This document shows positions 17,227-25,513 of a stretch of 64,000 bases of DNA, in pieces; positions within the stretch are counted from its first letter, which is position 1, and each line of letters begins with the position of its first letter. This DNA comes from Sediminibacterium ginsengisoli (GTDB lineage: Bacteria > Bacteroidota > Bacteroidia > Chitinophagales > Chitinophagaceae), in assembly GCF_900167075.1 (NCBI RefSeq), contig NZ_FUWH01000005.1:62001-126000 (forward strand), in the 5' to 3' direction. Made by a program: the position numbers and the translations under genes. Under the pieces are notes generated by a model. The model saw only the letters and a list, made by a program, of their open reading frames with translations, was not told where the DNA came from and did no database searches.

Positions 17227-18367
17227 TAAGAACCGCCATATTGCACATTTTGACCTGGATACATTTTTTGTATCGGTAGAACGGTTGATCAACCCCAAAC
17301 TGATCGGCAAACCTGTGTTGGTCGGTGGAAGTGGAGACCGCGGTGTAGTTGCATCCTGCAGCTATGAGGCAAGAAAATTCGGGATTCATTCTGCCATGCC
17401 GATGGCGGTTGCCAGAAGACTTTGTTCCCATGCGGTGGTCGTCAAAGGAGATCATGAGGCGTATAGCAAATACTCCAGGCTGGTAACTGATGTGATACAA
17501 GATACAGTTCCAGTAGTAGAAAAATCATCTATTGATGAATTCTACATCGATCTCAGCGGTATGGACAAATTTTTCGGATGCAGGAAGTTCACCGATGAGC
17601 TGGGAGAAAAGATCAAAAATGAAAGTGGCCTGCCCATCTCCTATGCACTGGCCAGCAATAAACTAATCAGCAAGGTCGGCACCAACGAAGTGAAACCAAA
17701 CGGCCAGCTCGAAATACCATTCGGTAATGAAAAATCATTTCTCAGCCCGCTAAATGTGGTAAAACTGCCTGGCATAGGTGATAAAACAAAAATTACGTTA
17801 CTCAACATGGGCGTACAACGTATTGAGACACTTGCGCAGATCCCGCTGAACTTAATGATCAATTTGCTGGGTAAACACGGCGCAGATCTACACCGTAAGG
17901 CCAATGGCATCGACGAATCTCCCGTAATCCCATTCCACGAACAAAAAAGCATGTCGAAAGAAAACACATTCCAACAGGATACTACGGATTTAAAGTTCTT
18001 ACACGCAGAGCTTGTGAAAATGGTCGAAACCTTAGGCTTCCAACTGCGCAGTGAAAATCGTCTTACAGGTTGTATAACAGTAAAGATCCGCTACTCAGAC
18101 TTTGAAACCAATACACAGCAAAAAAGCATATCCTACACGAACCAGGATCATGTAATATTAAAAACGGTAACCGAGATATTTGATAAGCTGTATTCACGAA
18201 GGTTATTAGTACGTCTGATCGGATTACGTTTTACAGATCTGATCCCTGGCAACTACCAGATCAACTTGTTTGACGACAGTCAGGAAAAGATAAGGCTGTA
18301 TCAGCGCATTGATAGTATCAAACGGCAATTTGGAGAAAAATTAATTTTAAAAGCTTCGGGTATTTAA
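17216..18367 (+). CDS. Y-family DNA polymerase (DinB/ImuB-like)
   Basis: Translation from the ATG at 17216 gives 383 residues. This start is preferred over an earlier one at 17156, because the family-defining first strand IAHFDLDTFFVSVERL follows at once and the upstream 20 residues are only the dnaE gene in another frame. Catalytic carboxylates are visible: D and E in HFDLD..SVE, and SSIDEFYIDLSG for the second metal site, so it is likely active, unlike ImuB proteins that lack them. KLPGIGDKTKITLLNMGV is the helix-hairpin-helix. A tail with INLFDDS may be a clamp-binding motif (QxxLF-like). The 11-base overlap with dnaE suggests coupled expression in a mutasome. Confidence 0.88.
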   Translation: MLTDKNRHIAHFDLDTFFVSVERLINPKLIGKPVLVGGSGDRGVVASCSYEARKFGIHSAMPMAVARRLCSHAVVVKGDHEAYSKYSRLVTDVIQDTVPVVEKSSIDEFYIDLSGMDKFFGCRKFTDELGEKIKNESGLPISYALASNKLISKVGTNEVKPNGQLEIPFGNEKSFLSPLNVVKLPGIGDKTKITLLNMGVQRIETLAQIPLNLMINLLGKHGADLHRKANGIDESPVIPFHEQKSMSKENTFQQDTTDLKFLHAELVKMVETLGFQLRSENRLTGCITVKIRYSDFETNTQQKSISYTNQDHVILKTVTEIFDKLYSRRLLVRLIGLRFTDLIPGNYQINLFDDSQEKIRLYQRIDSIKRQFGEKLILKASGI

Positions 18368-18444
18368 TAGCAAATTAAAAAAGTTAAAAATCAATTTAAA
18401 ATATTCAGACCTATTACAATGCCTGCTTACCGTTAAAACTAAGC

Positions 18445-18467
18445 TGAGTATTCACAAAGAATACTCA
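18445..18467. terminator. Hairpin between convergent genes
   Basis: TGAGTATTC (18445-18453) and GAATACTCA (18459-18467) form a perfect 9-bp stem with an ACAAA loop. It lies between the end of the Y-family polymerase gene and the stop of the convergent HD-GHKL gene, and could end transcription in both directions. No U-tract follows on the plus strand. Confidence 0.45.
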
Positions 18468-18470
18468 TAA

Positions 18471-21400
18471 TCAAAGATCACTTTCTTTCAAATTCAAGGT
18501 AGGCGCAGGCCTATCATTCTCTGGAAGTAATGTCCTAAACCTATCTAATATTGCATTTACAGAAGGAATCACATCAGAATCAGAATGCAATAATTTGTCT
18601 AAAAACTGCCAGCCAAGATGCTGGTATTCATTATTAATTATTACCGCATTATTCAGATACCACTTGATAAGGGGATGATTTTTATTAAAGCCTAGGTTAG
18701 CCAAAACAATTTTAGAATAATCATCACATTCCAAAAAACTCAAAGGCCTAAATAACCTCAAAGCTTCAGTAATAGGTGTTGACCTATCACGAGCTGTGCC
18801 CTCCAAATAATAACCATCATCACCTGTATTAAGGAAAGTAATATCTAAATTTTTAATAAGAATAAATCTAGAAAAATAATTATAAAATTCGCTTCCAAAA
18901 TTCGCTGGCCAAAATTGGATTTTCTCTTTAGAATTTTCCTTATTCAGTTCATTTATACTCATAGTTCCCTTACCGATTACATCAACACAAGGCAGATTGT
19001 TCCAAAAATCAAGATCTCTTTCATAAATTCCAGCAGCTTCAAATACCTCAATGGAAAAATTATTAAATCGATTGTTTTGTTCTAAATCTGGCAAATAGGT
19101 GAACAAAGCCCCGCTTCCATAATTGAACTCTAAAAGACGTCGTGTAGCATAATATAGATTAGCTATTATAAGTTCACCAAATCGCTTAATTGTATTACGA
19201 GAAACAACAACTTCTGGCAATAGTGAATCCTTAAAACAAAAAAGTCCGGCTGAAAGAAAATATGGACGATTTCTAGAAAAACTGAGATTAAAATGATCAA
19301 ATTTATCCAATTGTACAACAAGGCTTTTATTAGCATCATGTATAACTATACCATTATGACTAATGCGTGGGTTAGAAAAGGTTGCCCTCCTTTCATAGGG
19401 TAGATAAAGGTCTTTCGGAATGTTTATGTGAGCAATTATGGATGAGATATCGATGTGTTCTTCAATTTCGATATCCCTACCATTTGCATCCTTACTTTTT
19501 TTAAAGCAAAAAAACAAAGTCTTGTCACTACTTTGATCAATACGAAAATAGTGCCCTATATCATAATACTTATTTCGCCCAACTATTATAATTCTAGGCA
19601 CAACAACAACCATCTGACCAGACAATTTACTTGTACCAGAATCTCTTGTTAAATCGACAGGCAATACTTCTATTGCAATACTTTCTATTTTGACTTCCAA
19701 CAAAGTTGAACACCTATCAACAAAATCTTGGGATAATGAAGTTTTAAGGTAATCACACCAAGGCGTATTCACCATTTCGTCCCAATCACCCCCGATTGGC
19801 TGCCCTTCAAAAATTACAGGAATTTCTGGAGCGAGTAGGAAGCGCTTTAAATGGTGTTCAATATTTAATCCGAGATATTCATGAGAGGTTTTTATGCGAC
19901 AAGCAATAGAGGTACCAGGAGTTTTTCGATACCCCTTTTCCAATCCATCTTGATTTGGCATAGCTATAGGAGTATGCCTGGCCGCGTCTGACTGAACTAC
20001 CCAGAAACCACTTCTCCCCTCAATTGACATTCTATTTTTTTCGTACCTGCCATTGCTTGGATATGCATAACAAGTACTAATTTCAATCTTATCACAGGTA
20101 ATAAAACAAGACAATAAACCAATTCCAAATCTACTTATTGGAGAAAATTCATCTTGAATTTTTTCTGAAATTTTCAACTTTTCAAGCTTGAATAGATCAG
20201 AATTGTAGTATGAATTTCCCTTATTTAGCAAATGTGTTTCAATAATATTTAGATCCATTCCCATCCCTTCGTCATCTACACGAAGCCAATTATATCCCTC
20301 GTGATCCTGAAAAAAAGAAACCTCAATTGGTTGGGGCTGATATTCTGGATTAGCACATTTTTCTACATATGAACGATGCCGAACAGTATCAATAGCGTTC
20401 TGTAATAATTCACGAATGAAAACAAAATTATCAGAATAGAGATTATCTCCTGTCAGAAGATCTAAAATCTTATCCTCTGATAAAGTAAATTTATATTTAC
20501 CCGATAAATAATTTTCACTTTTTATTTGCCCCCGTTCAATTCTCTCTGGAAATGGAAATGCTTTCCACCTATCATCACATAATTTTGAAACCTTTAATGC
20601 ACCAACAAGCTCCAAATCAATGAGGTTTAGAAAATTATGAATCCCTTGCTCTATGTACGGATGAGGAGGATTTGCTATAAATAATAATGGCTTGGCATCT
20701 GCTTTTCCAGTAAATCTAAAACCATGGGATGCCATGTGCTTATTCCATTCATCTTTACTGATCTGCTCTGAATAATTCCTGGGATTCGAAATATCGAGGT
20801 AATCGTAAACACTTTGCGGGCTTCTAGAATTATCAAAGTCTAATATATCTGCCAACCTTAATAACAATGCACAAAATCGGAGATCACATTCTCCTAGATA
20901 TGAAGGATCAAACCTTGCATCATCAATTCGAATATTTTCAATGGTTTCATTATGACTTGCACAAACATCTCCTAAAGCTTTCTTTATTGAAATCCTCCTG
21001 AAATTAAGTTTCCCTATTACTGCTTCCATTTCTTCAATTTTAAGCCAAACCCTTACAGCATGTGCCCAACGGCAATACCATTCTGCCAAATCTTTCGTAA
21101 CCACTCTCCCTTGCTGTTCATAAGAAAGTCGAGCAGCTGGAAATTCATTCAAAAAACTTAACTTAAAATCTTCATATTCACCGATCCTTGCTCTCTCTTC
21201 TTCCGTGAACACCATTCCAAAATCATGATATACGGAACTTAAAATTAGTACCATTGCTTCCAATCCAGATAATTGCTCGACCTGTTCACCTAATAATTCA
21301 CCCATTATTCTAATAACATTCAATACGTGGTCTCTATTATGAAGAGTATATAAAGGAAAGGTTTCGGTATATCTCTCCATTAATGGCAAAATATACTCAA

Positions 21401-21491
21401 CATGATTTTGAACGATTGAAACTTCATCTGCATCACATTTTGTATTCATTTGATTCCAAATCGGTAATCTTTTAAGCTCATCCATGTTCAT
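18471..21491 (-). CDS. HD-phosphohydrolase and GHKL (Hsp90-like) ATPase fusion, putative defence protein
   Basis: A 1006-residue soluble protein with two recognisable parts. Residues 40-230 form an HD domain: HNRDH (51-55), YHD with H89-D90, H180 in CASHNE and D215 in LRLADILDFD give the H...HD...H...D ligand set. Residues 340-560 form a GHKL ATPase: RELLQNAID (from 360, N365 for Mg), DDEGMGM (406-412) and FGIGLLS (455-461). The last 400 residues are not assigned. HD domains hydrolyse phosphoesters such as nucleotides, and GHKL domains bind ATP in Hsp90, MutL and kinases. The join resembles nucleotide-targeting conflict proteins, but I know of no named system with exactly this plan. It is a single gene in a defence-rich region. 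Confidence 0.8.
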   Translation of the reverse strand: MNMDELKRLPIWNQMNTKCDADEVSIVQNHVEYILPLMERYTETFPLYTLHNRDHVLNVIRIMGELLGEQVEQLSGLEAMVLILSSVYHDFGMVFTEEERARIGEYEDFKLSFLNEFPAARLSYEQQGRVVTKDLAEWYCRWAHAVRVWLKIEEMEAVIGKLNFRRISIKKALGDVCASHNETIENIRIDDARFDPSYLGECDLRFCALLLRLADILDFDNSRSPQSVYDYLDISNPRNYSEQISKDEWNKHMASHGFRFTGKADAKPLLFIANPPHPYIEQGIHNFLNLIDLELVGALKVSKLCDDRWKAFPFPERIERGQIKSENYLSGKYKFTLSEDKILDLLTGDNLYSDNFVFIRELLQNAIDTVRHRSYVEKCANPEYQPQPIEVSFFQDHEGYNWLRVDDEGMGMDLNIIETHLLNKGNSYYNSDLFKLEKLKISEKIQDEFSPISRFGIGLLSCFITCDKIEISTCYAYPSNGRYEKNRMSIEGRSGFWVVQSDAARHTPIAMPNQDGLEKGYRKTPGTSIACRIKTSHEYLGLNIEHHLKRFLLAPEIPVIFEGQPIGGDWDEMVNTPWCDYLKTSLSQDFVDRCSTLLEVKIESIAIEVLPVDLTRDSGTSKLSGQMVVVVPRIIIVGRNKYYDIGHYFRIDQSSDKTLFFCFKKSKDANGRDIEIEEHIDISSIIAHINIPKDLYLPYERRATFSNPRISHNGIVIHDANKSLVVQLDKFDHFNLSFSRNRPYFLSAGLFCFKDSLLPEVVVSRNTIKRFGELIIANLYYATRRLLEFNYGSGALFTYLPDLEQNNRFNNFSIEVFEAAGIYERDLDFWNNLPCVDVIGKGTMSINELNKENSKEKIQFWPANFGSEFYNYFSRFILIKNLDITFLNTGDDGYYLEGTARDRSTPITEALRLFRPLSFLECDDYSKIVLANLGFNKNHPLIKWYLNNAVIINNEYQHLGWQFLDKLLHSDSDVIPSVNAILDRFRTLLPENDRPAPTLNLKESDL

Positions 21492-21526
21492 TAATCAAAT
21501 TTTAAACTGAAATAATTGGAGCAAAT

Positions 21527-21534
21527 CAAATATA
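21527..21534 (-). promoter_or_regulatory. Candidate -7 element of the HD-GHKL gene
   Basis: On the minus strand TATATTTG fits TAnnTTTG and lies 36 bases before the ATG at 21491. A TTG about 20 bases further upstream could serve as the -33 part. Confidence 0.4.
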
Positions 21535-21574
21535 AAACACCTGATCAAATTATACAATATGAATTAAATGTATC

Positions 21575-21586
21575 AGTATTAATACT
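21575..21586. repeat. 12-bp palindrome in the divergent promoter region
   Basis: AGTATTAATACT is a perfect palindrome about 40 bases upstream of the HD-GHKL -7 element. It could be an operator, though short AT-rich palindromes are common in such DNA. Confidence 0.25.
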
Positions 21587-21656
21587 CTATATAAATATCA
21601 TCACAAAGCCCCTATAGCAATTTCATGAGAATATTAGAATACTAGATGAGTTCCTA

Positions 21657-21851
21657 ATGTTTAAAGGGGATATGTATTTACTGGATATGATACCTAATAA
21701 TTTTACCTACAGCCAAACTGCTGAAAACGTCGATCATTATTGGCGAGGCGATATTTCAGATAACCCTGTGTATGAATTTCTCTTTCAAGGGAAATGTGTA
21801 ATTAGACCTGTTGAAGATCATAATTATTTGAGAATGAATTATATAAATTGA
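21657..21851 (+). CDS. Short hypothetical frame, possibly a gene remnant
   Basis: A 64-residue frame (MFKGDMYLLDMIPNNFTYSQ...). The composition looks protein-like (NVDHYWRGDISDNPVYEFLF), but it has no recognised domain and no clear promoter. It may be the 3' remnant of a larger gene or a small free-standing gene. Confidence 0.25.
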   Translation: MFKGDMYLLDMIPNNFTYSQTAENVDHYWRGDISDNPVYEFLFQGKCVIRPVEDHNYLRMNYIN

Positions 21852-21980
21852 TTCTAGTAAAAATTTTCAGAAAACATTAATTTTTTCAATCACGATAACT
21901 ATCTTTCAAACCCCTCCTGATATTTTGAACGCTACCGCGTCATAACGATATAGTATCATTCACGGCAAAAAATAATTGTC

Positions 21981-22667
21981 ATGGAAAAAGACCTGATAAC
22001 TAAATTTCATGATTTGCACTCAAAATCGATTTCGGTTGTAAAAAAGTATGAAAACTTACCTGAAAAAGATATTAGATTAAAGCATATTGAGATTTTATCC
22101 GGACAAATTGCAACCGCACTAATCAGTTTAAAAATTGGATACCGATTTACTGAAACCAATAAGGAAGAATTTGAATTTATGTTCAATAATGATCGAACTC
22201 AAATCGAAAATTATATTCATACTTTCAAACAGACAATGATCGAATCTATCCTTGATACCGCACTATTTCAAACCGAATTAGTCTTCAGGATTCTTTATAG
22301 CACTCTGGAAGGCGGCAAACCTGGTGACGAGGGCAATATTCAAAAAATCATTTCAGTTCTTTATGAAGACACTCAAAACAACTGGCAAAAAGAAGAGGCA
22401 AGAGTAATGGTATTATTTTGGACAATGAGAAACACTGTCCACACGGGAGGCATATATTCTAAAAACCCGAACGGCTACACTATTACCTACAAAGGGAAAG
22501 AATACAAGTTTGAATTCATGAAAGCATTTGGCTTTCTTGAAAACAGTCATATTATTGACCTTTTATCAGATTTCTTGGATAGTTTAGACTATCTATTCAA
22601 CTCAGATAAAATCAAAAATCTGAATAATATTGACCATCCTTCTTATTATGCACTCGGATATCAATAA
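21981..22667 (+). CDS. Hypothetical helical protein, HEPN-like
   Basis: A 228-residue, mostly alpha-helical, soluble protein. Near residue 150 it has FWTMRNTVHTGGIY, with an R-N...H arrangement close to the R-x(4-6)-H signature of HEPN ribonuclease-like domains, though the gap here is three residues (R-N-T-V-H). The flanking helices fit HEPN-type non-catalytic members. It is followed after 26 bases by the phosphorylase fragment, so the two once formed a gene pair. The HEPN assignment is tentative. Confidence 0.55.
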   Translation: MEKDLITKFHDLHSKSISVVKKYENLPEKDIRLKHIEILSGQIATALISLKIGYRFTETNKEEFEFMFNNDRTQIENYIHTFKQTMIESILDTALFQTELVFRILYSTLEGGKPGDEGNIQKIISVLYEDTQNNWQKEEARVMVLFWTMRNTVHTGGIYSKNPNGYTITYKGKEYKFEFMKAFGFLENSHIIDLLSDFLDSLDYLFNSDKIKNLNNIDHPSYYALGYQ

Positions 22668-22693
22668 TTCCATGTGTATTAAACCGGATTCAC

Positions 22694-22966
22694 ATGTATA
22701 TAGAAATAAGCCCCATCCACATGCAAACCTTTGTTAATCAGATAGACGTTTTATTGGTAACGGCCACAGACATTGAAAGTAATGAGATTTTAGAAAACAT
22801 GTTACCGATAGATGGAGCAACAAATTTGATTGTTACATCTGTTGGCAATCACACATACTATATTGGCACATTTGGGCTTTACAATATTGCACTTGTCCAA
22901 AGTGGAATGGGAGCAGTGGGACAGAACTCTTCACTTCTAACAAGCATAAGAGCGATTGAGGTGTAA
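22694..22966 (+). pseudogene. 5' fragment of a nucleoside-phosphorylase superfamily gene, cut by the IS
   Basis: About 88 native residues remain, starting MYIEISPIHMQTFVNQIDVLLVTATDIE and ending GLYNIALVQSGMGAVGQNSSLLTSIRAIE. The first strand followed by a T-x-x-E pair, and the ALVQSGMGAVGQ glycine-rich turn, match the start of PNP/UDP-phosphorylase and MTA/SAH nucleosidase domains. The native frame stops at the IS left end (about 22958); the final codons and the TAA at 22964-22966 come from the IS terminal repeat. About two thirds of the domain is missing and is not found past the IS. Phosphorylase-fold domains occur in several conflict systems. Confidence 0.75.
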
Positions 22967-22973
22967 GCTCCCC
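22962..22973 (+). repeat. IS left terminal inverted repeat
   Basis: TGTAAGCTCCCC, matched in reverse complement at the right end (24157-24168). Confidence 0.85.
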
Positions 22974-23016
22974 CATATTCTGCTCAATCAAAAGTTGACA
23001 AAAACGTTAACTTTAA

Positions 23017-23292
23017 ATGAGCAATATGAAAAAGACACGGTTCACAGAAACACAAATTGTAAAGGCTATTCAAGAACATGAGAATGGTCGTAAAGCCGAA
23101 GATCTCTGTAGAGAATTAGGTGTAAGTACCGCAGCATTTTATAAGTGGCGCCAACGGTATGGCGGGCTTGAAGTGCAGGAGTTAAAGCGGATGAAAGAAT
23201 TGGAAGAAGAGAACAGCCGGTTGAAACGGATGTATGCCAATCTTAGTCTGGTCCATGAAGCCTTAAAAGATGCTGTTGGAAAAAAGCTCTAA
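23017..23292 (+). CDS. IS3-family transposase OrfA
   Basis: A 91-residue helix-turn-helix protein. [43 protein letters not shown] is the standard IS3/IS911 OrfA DNA-binding region, followed by a leucine-zipper-like helix ([24 protein letters not shown]). It binds the terminal repeats and joins OrfB by frameshifting to make the active transposase. The natural stop at 23290-23292 lies just after the slippage site. Confidence 0.92.
   Translation: MSNMKKTRFTETQIVKAIQEHENGRKAEDLCRELGVSTAAFYKWRQRYGGLEVQELKRMKELEEENSRLKRMYANLSLVHEALKDAVGKKL
23280..23286 (+). other. Programmed -1 frameshift site A-AAA-AAG
   Basis: The heptamer A_AAA_AAG in the OrfA frame is a classic -1 slippage sequence. After the shift the frame reads [18 protein letters not shown], the conserved junction of IS3-family OrfAB, and runs on into OrfB without a stop. 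Confidence 0.85.
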
Positions 23293-23324
23293 CGCCTGAC
23301 GAAAAGGGAAGCCTGGTTGAATAC

Positions 23325-24110
23325 ATGGTAAAGGAGTATCAGATCAGCCAGCGTCAGGCATGCAAAGCGGTAAGCCTCTCCCAAAGTACGGTTCGGTATA
23401 AGTCGGTGCCAAGCAAAGACGAAGAGGTAATCAATGCACTACAGTTACTGATTGAAAAGCATCCGTCAATAGGTTTTTGGCAAAGCTATTACCGGATTAG
23501 AAGAATGGGACATGTGTGGAATCACAAACGAGTGTACAGGGTTTACACGGAGTTAAAGCTTAATATCCGTCGTAGGTTCAGGAAACGTGTACCAGCTAGA
23601 GTAAAACAAGCCTTATTCCAGCCCGACACAATCAATGAGGTATGGAGTGTTGATTTTATGAATGATACTTTGTGGGATGGCAGAAGGTTCAGATTATTAA
23701 ACATAGTAGATGATTATAACAGAGAGGTGTTACACATTGAAGCAGATACCTCACTTCCAACAATGCGATTAATTAGGTCCTTGGATTATTTAAAAGAGTT
23801 CAGGGGGTTGCCCAAAATGATCAGGGTTGATAATGGGCCTGAATTTATCTCTGCTCAGTTATATATATGGTGTAAAGAGCATCAAATCACACTTGTGTTC
23901 ATACAGCCAGGTAAGCCTATGCAAAATGGTTACGTGGAGCGTTGTAATGGTAATATCCGACGAGAATTGCTAAATGCTTATGTCTTCCAATCATTGACAG
24001 AGGTTCGGGAAAAAGCAGAAGAATGGCGAATAGATTACAACTGTTCAAGACCTCATGCTTCGCTTGGCTATGTACCACCAGCTGAATACCTTAAAATCCA
24101 AATCCTATAA
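23325..24110 (+). CDS. IS3-family transposase OrfB (DDE integrase domain)
   Basis: A 261-residue catalytic subunit when read from the ATG at 23325, but normally made as an OrfAB fusion. It has a second helix-turn-helix ([18 protein letters not shown]), an HTH_21-like segment ([19 protein letters not shown]) and the rve DDE core: VWSVDFMND gives the first Asp, [10 protein letters not shown] the second, and [17 protein letters not shown] the Glu. It ends in the IS3 tail [18 protein letters not shown]. All motifs are intact, so the element may still be active. Confidence 0.92.
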   Translation: MVKEYQISQRQACKAVSLSQSTVRYKSVPSKDEEVINALQLLIEKHPSIGFWQSYYRIRRMGHVWNHKRVYRVYTELKLNIRRRFRKRVPARVKQALFQPDTINEVWSVDFMNDTLWDGRRFRLLNIVDDYNREVLHIEADTSLPTMRLIRSLDYLKEFRGLPKMIRVDNGPEFISAQLYIWCKEHQITLVFIQPGKPMQNGYVERCNGNIRRELLNAYVFQSLTEVREKAEEWRIDYNCSRPHASLGYVPPAEYLKIQIL

Positions 24111-24932
24111 AAACTGAAAATGGAGAATTTTATACTTTTGAATGTAGCGGATTTTAGGGGAGCTTACACCTAATTGGTTATAGATAGTTATTGTATCATG
24201 AAACAAATCATACCATTCTTCTAAGGAAAGCACTTCAATCTGAGAATTCGGGTCTTCCTTTTTATAATTTGTCAAGTGGATATGTCTGTTATTCAGATAA
24301 TAAGTGGAGTGCGCAATTGCATTTCTTATTTGTGTCCTGTAAGCATTTGTTATTGCTTGGCCAATCACTGGATAATTTTGCTTTAACCGATCGCGTATCT
24401 TTTCCCTAATGATAGTTTCCCTTGTTCCTGTGTTTTGTGATTTGTCCCTATTATATCCTTTGATTCGAAAATGCCAATCATAATCAATTCCATTGGCAAT
24501 ATTTGTTATTTGATAAAGCCGCTTAATAAATAAATCCGCCTCCCAGATTTTGAGATAAATAAGCATCTCAACCTGCACACCTCTGGCCTCTTCTTCTTCT
24601 AAAGCGTATATTTCCTTGATACGATCCTCCGAAAACTCAAAAGCCTTTAGATAGTCTTTGTAAGATTTTTTTGAACTGTTTTTAATTAGATAATCATCAA
24701 TAAACCGGTTATGACATCTATCGGAATGCCCTTCGTGCCCAGAGCCTATACTATACAATTTTCCAACTAAATCATCTTCTTGATGAGAAAATCCTTGCAT
24801 AAATCCCCCATCAACTTCTACCAATAACAAGTCGCCTTCATGGGTTTGCTTTAGGGCCGCGTCTTTAAAAAGTTGAACAAACTCTGGAGTGAGCACTTTT
24901 AATTTATCTTCTAATAAGTCTTCGAACAACAT
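24105..24932 (-). pseudogene. HEPN-like protein truncated at its C-terminus by the IS
   Basis: A 275-codon frame, but only about the first 254 residues (to ...TITIYNQL) are native. The final 21 residues are encoded inside the IS right end and overlap the orfB stop. In the native part, YRTQIRNAIAHSTYY carries R-N-A-I-A-H, the RNxxxH signature of HEPN ribonuclease domains. The protein is otherwise helical and rich in acidic and aromatic residues, with no signal peptide. If the lost tail was short the protein may still function, so it could be a hybrid-ended active gene. HEPN RNases act in abortive infection and toxin-antitoxin systems. Confidence 0.65.
24157..24168 (-). repeat. IS right terminal inverted repeat
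   Basis: GGGGAGCTTACA on the plus strand, the reverse complement of the left repeat. Confidence 0.85.
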
Positions 24933-25153
24933 ATGTTAAAGGGTTGTTTCAATCATTAATAGATTACAGTTGCTCTTCTTCAGCCAGCTCATTTTGTGCA
25001 ATTGTAGTGAGTTACAGCCGTATAGAGCTAAAATTCTGATACCCTTAAAAATAAAAAATATAGCAGGATTGTACTACCTTATCTATCAGAAAAGTCATAC
25101 TGGATTTTGCAATAGTTGCATGCCATTATTCAAAAAAATTAAGACCTTAAGTG

Positions 25154-25495
25154 ATGCAAAACAAAACAAAGCCCGTCCCTACTCTTTTTATACTGCTAAC
25201 AGCGACTCTCGTAGTACTATTCGCTTCCTGCAATGAACCGATATTCATTCACGATATTTCACGCCTTGACACTTGTCTTATTATCAAGAATAACAATACC
25301 ACGCATTCCGGCGGCTTTGGCCTGGACATAAAGGAAAATTCTATTGACGACAACATACGTGTCATGTCCATCAAGGTGGCACCGGGATACACCGGTGAAT
25401 TATTCAGCCCCGCTAACAGCTACAGCGACTCACAGGTGGTTTGTATTGAAAGGTTAAATGCCAGGAAAGGATCAATTGCAATTATCCGCCACTAA
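25154..25495 (+). CDS. Small hypothetical lipoprotein
   Basis: The ATG at 25154 (GTG at 25151 is a weaker alternative) gives 113 residues. A signal peptide of the form TLFILLTATLVVLFASC ends with a lipobox (LFAS then C), so it should be lipidated and moved to the outer-membrane side. The mature part is about 85 residues of beta-rich sequence with no family I know. It converges on the AbiEii gene with an 18-base gap. Confidence 0.65.
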   Translation: MQNKTKPVPTLFILLTATLVVLFASCNEPIFIHDISRLDTCLIIKNNNTTHSGGFGLDIKENSIDDNIRVMSIKVAPGYTGELFSPANSYSDSQVVCIERLNARKGSIAIIRH

Positions 25496-25513
25496 TAGCT
25501 GGTGTAGATTTTT

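Larger units (their letters stand above)
22962..24168 (+). mobile_element. IS3-family insertion sequence, about 1.2 kb
   Basis: The element has the terminal inverted repeats TGTAAGCTCCCC and GGGGAGCTTACA, two overlapping-phase transposase frames and a -1 slippage site. The length of 1207 bases and the TG...CA ends fit the IS3 family. The inverted repeat extends outward by AGG/CCT on each side (22959-24171). No 3- to 5-base target duplication is seen, and different gene fragments lie on either side, pointing to a deletion or recombination rather than simple insertion. Confidence 0.9.

Noticed and set aside
24105-24170. Last 21 residues of the HEPN-like protein as native
   Set aside because: They are encoded entirely by the IS right end and run antisense into the orfB stop.
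24970-25236. 88-aa plus-strand frame before the lipoprotein
   Set aside because: It overlaps the lipoprotein gene in another frame, and the lipobox in that gene clearly marks the real one.
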